Shown here: piece by piece, positions 14,826-21,482 of the stretch
Numbering within the stretch: the stretch's first letter is position 1
Layout of the letters: every line of letters starts with the position of its first letter
Assembly: GCF_012103215.1 (NCBI RefSeq)
Contig: NZ_JAAVNE010000044.1
Location: 1 to 45,727 of the forward strand
DNA length: 45,727 nt
Direction of reading: 5' to 3'
DNA from: Falsiroseomonas selenitidurans
GTDB lineage: Bacteria; Pseudomonadota; Alphaproteobacteria; Acetobacterales; Acetobacteraceae
Made by a program: the position numbers and the translations under genes
Notes under the pieces: model-generated
What the model saw: only the letters and a program-made list of their open reading frames with translations
Told to the model about the DNA's origin: nothing
Database searches by the model: none

Positions 14826-17800
14826 TTGAGCAGTTCCGCGAAGACAAGACGTCCGACGAGGTCGTTCCTGCTGGCCAGTGCCTCCGCCGCCGCGCTGTTC
14901 GCGACGCCGGCCGCCGCCCAGCTGGTGAGCTACGACTTCACGACCGCCCCGGGTTCCGTCACCGCGCCGAATACGGCCGGCGGCGCCGCCATCGGCAACC
15001 TCGCCAGTCAGATCAACAGCGCGCTGTCCGCGACCGCGGTGATCACCGGCGGCAGCGGCGTGACCACGACGCCGGGCACCGGCGCCGTGTCGGCCACCAA
15101 CACGCTGACCAGCAACACCATCGCGGCCGCCGTGTCGGGCAACGTCTCCGGCCCCGCGACCGGGCTGAGCACCTTCGTCGACCTGTCCGCCATGGACGCG
15201 TCCGGCGGCGGCTCCGCGGCCGGCACCGTGTTCCAGAGCAACAGCGGCCCGAACATCCTGGCCGGCATCGGCGTCAGCACGACCGGCGTGTCCGACACGC
15301 TCGGCGCGACGGTCGCCGCGACCTTCGCCGGCGCCCTGAACAGCACCGCGACGCTGTCGGGCAACACCATCGGCAGCACCGCGGCCGGCAACCAGGCCAA
15401 CACCCTCGTCGGCGGCGACACGCCGGGCGCGGGCGTGGCGACGCCGACGGGCGGCACGCAGATCGTCATCGGCGCCGAGACGGTGCGTCAGCGCACCAAC
15501 ACGGTGGACTTTGACGCCTATCGCGCCCCGGCCGTCACCGCGTCTGCCACCGGCGTCGCGGGCGGCACCGGCACCTCTGCCACCGCTTTCGGCGTCGATG
15601 CGTCCGGCACGACGGCGGGTGCGCTGGTCGGCGAATATCATGACGGCGGCAGCGCCAACGTCACCATCCCGGCCTACACTGACAACTCCTACGCCGCGGG
15701 CCGCGAGATCGACCTGACCGGCGTGGTCGTGGCTTCGACCGCCCAGCAGAACACCGGCCTCACGACCGGCGCGACCATCCAGGCCATCACGGATATCGGC
15801 TCCGTCGCCGCCACCCTCTCGGGCGGTGCCTCGGGCGGCTCGCTCGGCATGGCAGGCAACAGCATCCTCTCCGCCGCCACCGGCAACACCGCCGCCACGG
15901 GCCTTGCCGTGACGGGCGGCGCGCCGACCGTGGCCGGTGGCCTCGGCGTGCTCAACGGGCAGCTGAACTCCTCCTCCGCCGCTGGCGGCGCAGGTGCCGC
16001 CGGGATCAGCGCGCTGACCGAGACGGGTTCGGTGACCGCCACGCTGGGCGGCACGACCTCCGCCTCCACCCTGACGCTCGACGCCAATGCAATCGGCGCG
16101 ACGGCCACCGGCAACACCGCCACCAACACGCTGAGCGTGGCGACGACGGTGCACGCCAATTCGGGCAGCGGTGCCGGCACGGGCGCGGTCTCGACCGGCG
16201 TCGTGCTGGCTGAGGAGCGGACCCGGTACACGGAGAGCGTCGCGGCCGGCGATCCCCTCGCGGGCAGCAACACGCTGACCACCACCGGCTACAGCGCGGT
16301 GACCGCCGATTCCTCCGGCATCTCGCCCTCCTACAACAGCTTGTCGGTTGCGGCGGACTATGCCGCGGTGAACGTGCAGCGCAACCGTGGTGCCGACACT
16401 GCGCCGCTCTCCATCGTCGGCACGCTGCGTGACGCGACGGTGAGCATCGGCGGCGCCACCGCGACGACGGTGACGACGACGTCGAACAGCACGCTGTCGA
16501 TCGCCGACAGCCAGCTGACCGCGGCGGCCACCGGCAGCACCGCCACCACCGTGGTGGGCAATGGCGGAATGCTGCTGGGTGACCAGGCCACCGTGGCTGG
16601 GCTGAACCTGCAGGAAGCGGTGAACACCACCGTCCAGGCCAACAACAGCGGCGCCGGCATCGGCGTCTCCCTGTACCGCGACACCGCCGCGGCGGTGGTG
16701 ACCGGCGGCAGCCTGGATGTCTCCACCAACACGGTTGGCTCGACGGCCCAGGTCAACGCGGCCACCACGCAGCTGACCAACCTGGCGGCGGACGGCACCA
16801 CCCTGGCCGCCACGACGGGCCTCGGCGTGAATGTGCGCTCCACCACCGCCACCGCGCCGGAGAACCTGGACGTCAGCTACGGCGCGACCCGCTTCGCGGC
16901 GGTCTCGGCGCAGCGGATCGGCACCACCGACACGACCGTGGGCTCGGCCGCCCTCATCCTCGGCGAGGCGAGCACCAGCAACACCACGATCTCCGCGGCG
17001 CTGACCCAGGGCGCGGCGGCCGGGCCGTTCACGGCCGCGGCCGGCACGACCACCGCGCTGGAAGGCAACGTGATCTCGGCCGCGGTCGGCGGCAATGCCT
17101 CGACCGTCGGGATGAGCTTCGCCAGCGGCTCCGGCTCCACCATCCCGGGCGGCGCCCTGGCCGGCACGGCGCAGATCATCGCGCCGACGGTCGATGGCGC
17201 GAGCCTGCAGGCAAGCGTGAGCAGCGCGACGGTCGCCGTCTCTGCGCTGGGCACCGATGCCGGGCCGACGACGAATGCCGGCCTGTTCGACGGCGGGTCT
17301 GTCACCGTCGCCGGCAACACCACCAGCGCGCGGGTCATCGGTAACCAGGGCAGCGCCACCATCACCGGTGCGCTCGAACTGATCGCCGGCGGCAGCAACG
17401 CCGCGGGTGCCTCGGCCACGCTCAGCTCCTCCGTCGTCGCGGCGGCGGCGGGCACCGCGGCCTCCTCCTCGGCGGGCAGCTACGTCGTCTCGAACGTGCA
17501 GCGGACGCAGCCGACCGATGACGGCGCGCCCAGCACGCTCGGCATCACGGCGACGACGGCGAACGCGCAGTTCACCGCGCTCGGCGGCTTCGATGCCAGC
17601 ACCGCCTCGGTGTCCGGCAACGTGGCGACCTCGGTCGCGGCGGCCAATGTGTTCAGCGGCGGCCTGGTGGATCTCCGCCCGGCGGGCAGCGCGACCCAGC
17701 TGGCGGCCAGCCAGCAGGACGTGGCCAGCACCACCGTCACCGCCTCCCTCACCGGGAGCGTGTTCGGCGTGAGCACGGGCCGTGCGGCCGGGACCTGGGA

Positions 17801-18881
17801 TGCCGTTACCGGCACCTCCGGCGACCTGACCGGGGCGGCGGTCACCGTCTCCGGCAACACCGCGCGTGCCTTCGCGGTGATGAACGAGGGCAGCCTGTCG
17901 GCCAGCGGCGCGACCCTCACCGACCTCAGCGCGGCTGGGACGGGTGCGGTTGTCGATGCCTCGGCCACCGGTGGCGCCGGCTCCGTGCTGTCGCTCAGCG
18001 GTGCCACCATCGGGCTGGCCGGGCAGCAGGCGGTGGCGCTTGATACGGTCAATGGCCGCGTCGGGTCGGCGTCCGTCGGCAACACCTCGGCCGGCATCTT
18101 TGGCGGCACGGGTGCGGTCAGCGGCTCCACGCTCACCGTGGCGTCCAACACCGTCGATGCGCGGATGGTGGCCAATGCGGCGACCCAGTCGCTCAGCGGC
18201 GACTACTTCGGCGGCGGCGTCGGGGTGATGAACAGCCAGGACGTGACGCAGACGGGCGCGACCAACGGCCTGAGCAGCAGCAACACCAGCACCACGATCG
18301 CGATCAATATCGCGCCGCCGGTTGCCGGTGCGGCGACCTCCACGGCCGCGGTCTCGGGCAACACCATCGGTGCCTCCACCATGGTGAACGATGCGACGCA
18401 GAGCTTCGTCGCTTCGCGCACCGGCTCCGTCGGCACCAGCTCCGGCACCGGCAGCCTGAGCCTGGCAACCGGCACGGGCGCGACGCCGCTCAACGTGCAG
18501 AATGCCGACTACCTGCTGGGCAATGTGCAGACCTCGAACGGGGTGCGCGCTTCGGCCTCCACCACGGGTGCGCAGCTGGCCGTCCTCATGCCGTCCAGCG
18601 GTGTCACCTCCTCGCTGCAGGGCAACCGCGTCTATGCCGAGGTCATGGGCAACCGCCTGAGCTCCGCGCAGTCCACGCCTTTCACGACCAACGCCTACAC
18701 GCAGACGGCGAGCTACCAGGCCAACACCAACAGCTCGTTCAACGCCTCCGTGTCCGGCGCCTCGGTCAGCCTGACGGGCGGCGGTGGGTCCTCCGCGGCC
18801 TCCACCGCGCTGCTGTCCGGCAACACCATCGGCGCCAGCGCCATGGGCAACGTGCTGCGCGCAACGGTCGGCGCGCGCTGA
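14826..18881 (+). CDS. 1351-aa secreted repeat protein, HfaD-like candidate adhesin/fibre
   Basis: The start is taken as the TTG at 14826, because AGGAGAG (14815-14821) is suitably spaced before it; a GTG at 14784 would add 14 residues. A clear signal peptide (RSFLLASASAAALFATPAAA, cleaved before QLVSY) is followed by about 1320 residues that are almost entirely Gly, Ala, Ser, Thr, Val and Asn. A motif of form N-x-hydrophobic-x-A-x-hydrophobic-x-GN-x-A returns at least 13 times, for example SGNTIGSTAAGNQANTL, LDANAIGATATGNTATN, SGNTIGASTMVNDATQS and LSGNTIGASAMGNVLRA at the extreme C-terminus. Repeats are about 70-110 residues apart, and several are preceded by a VQ or NVQ segment. This is what a beta-solenoid or stacked-strand fibre would look like. 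The position after the pore gene mirrors hfaD. No transmembrane anchor or autotransporter barrel is visible, so the pore must export it. Confidence 0.7.
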   Translation: MSSSAKTRRPTRSFLLASASAAALFATPAAAQLVSYDFTTAPGSVTAPNTAGGAAIGNLASQINSALSATAVITGGSGVTTTPGTGAVSATNTLTSNTIAAAVSGNVSGPATGLSTFVDLSAMDASGGGSAAGTVFQSNSGPNILAGIGVSTTGVSDTLGATVAATFAGALNSTATLSGNTIGSTAAGNQANTLVGGDTPGAGVATPTGGTQIVIGAETVRQRTNTVDFDAYRAPAVTASATGVAGGTGTSATAFGVDASGTTAGALVGEYHDGGSANVTIPAYTDNSYAAGREIDLTGVVVASTAQQNTGLTTGATIQAITDIGSVAATLSGGASGGSLGMAGNSILSAATGNTAATGLAVTGGAPTVAGGLGVLNGQLNSSSAAGGAGAAGISALTETGSVTATLGGTTSASTLTLDANAIGATATGNTATNTLSVATTVHANSGSGAGTGAVSTGVVLAEERTRYTESVAAGDPLAGSNTLTTTGYSAVTADSSGISPSYNSLSVAADYAAVNVQRNRGADTAPLSIVGTLRDATVSIGGATATTVTTTSNSTLSIADSQLTAAATGSTATTVVGNGGMLLGDQATVAGLNLQEAVNTTVQANNSGAGIGVSLYRDTAAAVVTGGSLDVSTNTVGSTAQVNAATTQLTNLAADGTTLAATTGLGVNVRSTTATAPENLDVSYGATRFAAVSAQRIGTTDTTVGSAALILGEASTSNTTISAALTQGAAAGPFTAAAGTTTALEGNVISAAVGGNASTVGMSFASGSGSTIPGGALAGTAQIIAPTVDGASLQASVSSATVAVSALGTDAGPTTNAGLFDGGSVTVAGNTTSARVIGNQGSATITGALELIAGGSNAAGASATLSSSVVAAAAGTAASSSAGSYVVSNVQRTQPTDDGAPSTLGITATTANAQFTALGGFDASTASVSGNVATSVAAANVFSGGLVDLRPAGSATQLAASQQDVASTTVTASLTGSVFGVSTGRAAGTWDAVTGTSGDLTGAAVTVSGNTARAFAVMNEGSLSASGATLTDLSAAGTGAVVDASATGGAGSVLSLSGATIGLAGQQAVALDTVNGRVGSASVGNTSAGIFGGTGAVSGSTLTVASNTVDARMVANAATQSLSGDYFGGGVGVMNSQDVTQTGATNGLSSSNTSTTIAINIAPPVAGAATSTAAVSGNTIGASTMVNDATQSFVASRTGSVGTSSGTGSLSLATGTGATPLNVQNADYLLGNVQTSNGVRASASTTGAQLAVLMPSSGVTSSLQGNRVYAEVMGNRLSSAQSTPFTTNAYTQTASYQANTNSSFNASVSGASVSLTGGGGSSAASTALLSGNTIGASAMGNVLRATVGAR

Positions 18882-18887
18882 CGAAAC

Positions 18888-18921
18888 GGCACGGGCCGGC
18901 ACCCCCCCGCCGGCCCGTGCC
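18888..18921. terminator. 13-bp stem-loop with a C-rich loop
   Basis: GGCACGGGCCGGC (18888-18900) pairs perfectly with GCCGGCCCGTGCC (18909-18921) around the loop ACCCCCCC. It lies 7 bases after the stop of the giant repeat gene, so it most likely ends that transcript or protects its 3' end. No T-run follows. Confidence 0.65.
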
Positions 18922-18927
18922 ACCGAT

Positions 18928-18951
18928 CCACCCGGCCCCCCCGCCGGGTGG
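18928..18951. terminator. Second stem-loop with a poly-C loop
   Basis: CCACCCGGC (18928-18936) pairs with GCCGGGTGG (18943-18951), leaving a loop of six Cs. It follows the previous hairpin by 6 bases; the two share a GC-rich stem and C-rich loop but differ in sequence. Together they separate the adhesin genes from the chain starting at 19040. Confidence 0.5.
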
Positions 18952-19039
18952 TTCCTGCGACAGGGCGCGCGCACCGCGTGCGTGCGCCCTTCCTGCCATC
19001 AGGCCTCGGCCGATGCGGCCGCTCCAGGGAGTTTTCGGC

Positions 19040-19663
19040 GTGCGCTCTGTTCTTCACCACCGGCGGATGCGGATTGCGGCGCTGGCCTTCTCGCTGGGCT
19101 GCCTGGCAATGGCCGCGCCCGGTCGTGCCATGGCCGCCGACAACACCGGCAATTACTCGGTCCGCGGCATCGGCAGTTCCACCTGCCAGCAATATGCCGG
19201 CGCCGTCGACGGCAACACGCCCGACCTGCGGGGCTTCATCGCTTGGATGGAAGGCGCCCTGACGACGGTGAACCGGCTGTCGCCGAACCTGTTCGACGCG
19301 GTGCCCTTCAACTCCGCCGGCGCCTTCGCCGCCGTGGTGCTGCAGATCTGCCGGCAGGCGCCGGCGCTGCAATTCAACGCCGCCCTGATGCGGGGGCTGG
19401 AGCGGATGAACCCGATCCGCGTCACCACCAATTCCCCCTGGGTCGAGATGACCGTCGGTACCAACCGCGTGACGCTGCGGGCCGAGACCCTGGCCGGCGC
19501 CCAGGCGCGGCTCGGCGCGCTCGGCCTGCTCTCCACCCCGCCGGATGGCCGCTTCACCGTCGCGACGCGGGACGCGATCAAGCGCTTCCAGCAGATCCGC
19601 CGCATGAACGTGACGGAACTGCCGGACCCCGACACCATCATGGCGCTGATGGTGGGGCGATGA
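19040..19663 (+). CDS. Exported protein with C-terminal peptidoglycan-binding domain
   Basis: 207 aa from the GTG at 19040, chosen because AGGGAG lies 8 bases upstream; the ATG at 19067 is the alternative. Signal peptide RIAALAFSLGCLAMAAPGRAMA. The mature N-terminal part (YSVRGIGSSTCQQYAGAVDG, then GFIAWMEGALTTVNRLSPN) follows the G-x-G-x-x-x-C-x-x-Y pattern of periplasmic proteins that carry an early cysteine. The C-terminal about 65 residues (ETLAGAQARLGALGLL...PPDGRFTVATRDAIKRFQQI) are a PG_binding_1 domain. It is the first gene of a chain with repeated 4-base start/stop overlaps and may anchor the export machinery to the wall. Confidence 0.7.
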   Translation: MRSVLHHRRMRIAALAFSLGCLAMAAPGRAMAADNTGNYSVRGIGSSTCQQYAGAVDGNTPDLRGFIAWMEGALTTVNRLSPNLFDAVPFNSAGAFAAVVLQICRQAPALQFNAALMRGLERMNPIRVTTNSPWVEMTVGTNRVTLRAETLAGAQARLGALGLLSTPPDGRFTVATRDAIKRFQQIRRMNVTELPDPDTIMALMVGR

Positions 19664-20055
19664 GCCGCTTCGGCTCCCGTGCGGCGCGGCTGGCCCTGTT
19701 TGCCGGCCTCGGCGCCCTGGCCGTGCCGCCGGTTGGCCTGGTGCAGGCACAGGGCCTGGCCTGGCAGCCGCCGACCTTCGGCTTCGCCGGCCCCACCGGC
19801 CAGTCTGGCGCTCCCTGGGGGTGGTGGCCGGTCGGCCAGCCGCTGGCCGCCAGCGCGCTGTGGGTGGAGCCGGTCAGCCTCAGCTGGTCCTTCGCCGGCT
19901 CCGCCGGCGGCCAGGCGCTGCGCTACAGCCTGCCGGTGCCGGTCGCACCGCAACTCGGCGGGGTGTGGAGCTGGATCCCGCCCGTGATGCCCGCGGCCGC
20001 GCCCGACTGGACCATTCCCACTGTGTTGAACGGAGGCACCTTCCATGCCTGGTGA
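19660..20055 (+). CDS. Secreted aromatic-rich protein, function unknown
   Basis: 131 aa, starting at an ATGA overlap with the previous stop. The N-terminal RAARLALFAGLGALAVPPVG ending VQAQG is a signal peptide. The mature part is unusually rich in Trp and Pro (LAWQPPTFGFAGPTGQSGAP, then WGWWPVGQPL, SLSWSFAG, GVWSWIPPVMP, DWTIPTVLNG). It contains no cysteine. I do not recognise a family. Short Trp-rich beta-type segments would fit a subunit or chaperone of an extracellular fibre, but that is an inference from context. Confidence 0.55.
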   Translation: MSRFGSRAARLALFAGLGALAVPPVGLVQAQGLAWQPPTFGFAGPTGQSGAPWGWWPVGQPLAASALWVEPVSLSWSFAGSAGGQALRYSLPVPVAPQLGGVWSWIPPVMPAAAPDWTIPTVLNGGTFHAW

Positions 20056-20118
20056 ACCGCAGGCCGGCCCCTGGGCCGGCCGCGCCGCCGGCCCGGGCGT
20101 GCGCGAGGCATCCTGCCG

Positions 20119-20673
20119 ATGACCGATACCCTGGACCAGGCCATGTCCACCGGCCAGTTCGCCCAGCTCGTCGCCGAGATCGAGGTGGCGGAGCTTGAAC
20201 GTGGCGCGGCGATCGCGCCCGTCTTCCTGTGGCTGTGGGAACACCGCGTGCAGGTGCGCGGGCTGCTGACCGCCGGTACCTCCTGGGCCGCGCTGGCCGC
20301 GGCGCTGGGGCGCATCGGCATCGGCGATGCGCGCGGCGCGGCGCCGAGCGTGGAGCATTGCCGCGCTGCCTGGGGCCGCGTGGTGGCGTTCGAGCCGCTG
20401 GTCGCTGGCCGGTCCCTGGAGCGTCCTGCCGTGGCGGCTTCGGCCCCGGCCCCCGCGCCGCCGCCGCCCGTCGCCGTGGCGGAGTCGGCGCCGCGCGCCG
20501 CGCCCGCGGTTGCCGGCGGCGCCGGCCCGGCGCCGGCCGCCTCGCCGGCCGGGATGGCGCTGGGCGAGATCCTGGCGCAGCGCCGGCGCTCCGCGCTGGC
20601 AGACCCGCCGCCGCTGGACCTGGCGGTGCGTGACCGCCGGCCGCGGCGGGATTCGATGGGAGATATGGCATGA
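20119..20673 (+). CDS. Cytosolic protein with Pro/Ala-rich middle, function unknown
   Basis: 184 aa from the ATG at 20119. The N-terminal about 95 residues (AQLVAEIEVAELERGAAIAP, then FLWLWEHRVQVRGLLTAGTS and ALAAALGRIGIGDARGAAPS) form helices with a Trp/Leu-rich centre that could be a helix-turn-helix or partner-binding bundle. Residues about 105-150 are a Pro/Ala linker, and the C-terminus (ALGEILAQRRRSAL...RDRRPRR) is basic. No signal peptide is present. The stop overlaps the ATPase start (ATGA at 20670-20673), which couples the two. In ParA systems the adjacent gene often encodes a partner that stimulates the ATPase, and this protein is a candidate for that role. Confidence 0.5.
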   Translation: MTDTLDQAMSTGQFAQLVAEIEVAELERGAAIAPVFLWLWEHRVQVRGLLTAGTSWAALAAALGRIGIGDARGAAPSVEHCRAAWGRVVAFEPLVAGRSLERPAVAASAPAPAPPPPVAVAESAPRAAPAVAGGAGPAPAASPAGMALGEILAQRRRSALADPPPLDLAVRDRRPRRDSMGDMA

Positions 20674-21482
20674 CCGCCGGCGTGATGAAGCTGAAGGCCG
20701 GGGAGGTCGTGCTGGTCGGATCCGACCGTGGCGGCGTCGGCAAGACCATGACCGCGGAGCTGGTGGCGACGCGCATCGAATGCCACGGCATCACCCCCGT
20801 GGTGGTGGAGGTGGAGGCCGAGCCGCGGCTGCGGGAGGTTCTGGGCGAGGCCATGGTGCGCAGCCTGCGCATCGCCAGCCACGGGCCGGAGGAGCTCGAG
20901 CGCGACCCGGCGCTGCTCTATGAGGTGTGGGAGGAGCTGGGGGACATCATCCTCGGCGCTGACGCGCCCGTGGTGGTGGACCTCGGCGCGAACCTGACCA
21001 AGGCGCTGGCCGCCTACCTGGCGGAAGTCGGCACCGAGGGGCCCTTCGGCAGCGGCGAGACGCTGTGGTTCCTGGGCATCACCGGCGGCGACCGTTTCAG
21101 CCTGAGCAGCGTGAACCACGGCCTGTCGTACATGCAGCAGGCCGTGCCGCGGTCGCATCGCTGGCTGGTGATCAACGAGCAGAATCCGCGCTTCCAGATC
21201 GGCACGGACAGCGAGCCGGTGCAGGCGATGGTGCGCGCGCACCGGCTGGAAGGCGTGATGCGCCTGCAGGCCTGCACCGCGCCGGTGCTGCAGACCGTGG
21301 TCGATGAGTCGCAGCGCCTGGCGGATGCCGCGGTGCGTGAAGCCGCCTACTGGTCCGCCAAGGGCTACGGGCAGAGCGAATCCCGCCGCGCCGTGCGCCG
21401 GCTGCGCGCCTTCCTGGCGGAAGCCACCGCCATGCTGGACCCGATCTTTCCCCCCCTGAAGCCGGCGGAGAACGTGGCGTGA
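20670..21482 (+). CDS. ParA/MinD-like P-loop ATPase
   Basis: 270 aa. The Walker A motif SDRGGVGKTMT lies near residues 18-28; the usual signature lysine before GGxGKT is arginine here. The Walker B strand is APVVVDLGAN, followed by a long helical region and a final basic helix (ESRRAVRRLRAFLAEATAML). ParA/MinD/BcsQ-type ATPases form ATP-sandwich dimers on DNA or membrane and position cargo such as chromosomes, flagella, chemoreceptors or polysaccharide synthases. Here the cargo would be the secretion or adhesin complex, because the gene is embedded in its chain, overlapping both neighbours by 4 bases. A housekeeping chromosome ParA is unlikely: there is no parB and the protein lacks the N-terminal ParA extension. 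Confidence 0.75.
   Translation: MTAGVMKLKAGEVVLVGSDRGGVGKTMTAELVATRIECHGITPVVVEVEAEPRLREVLGEAMVRSLRIASHGPEELERDPALLYEVWEELGDIILGADAPVVVDLGANLTKALAAYLAEVGTEGPFGSGETLWFLGITGGDRFSLSSVNHGLSYMQQAVPRSHRWLVINEQNPRFQIGTDSEPVQAMVRAHRLEGVMRLQACTAPVLQTVVDESQRLADAAVREAAYWSAKGYGQSESRRAVRRLRAFLAEATAMLDPIFPPLKPAENVA

Noticed and set aside
13113..18974. Very long open frame on the minus strand (about 1950 codons) opposite the adhesin genes
   Set aside because: It is the antisense shadow of low-complexity GC-rich coding DNA; Arg/Gly/Ala-rich translation with no motifs, while the plus-strand frames have signal peptides and family domains.
20045..20122. 25-codon frame (MPGEPQAGPWAGR...) between two genes, with overlapping start and stop
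   Set aside because: It has the overlap pattern of the operon but no helix, signal or ribosome site. It may only serve to couple translation. Not listed as a gene.
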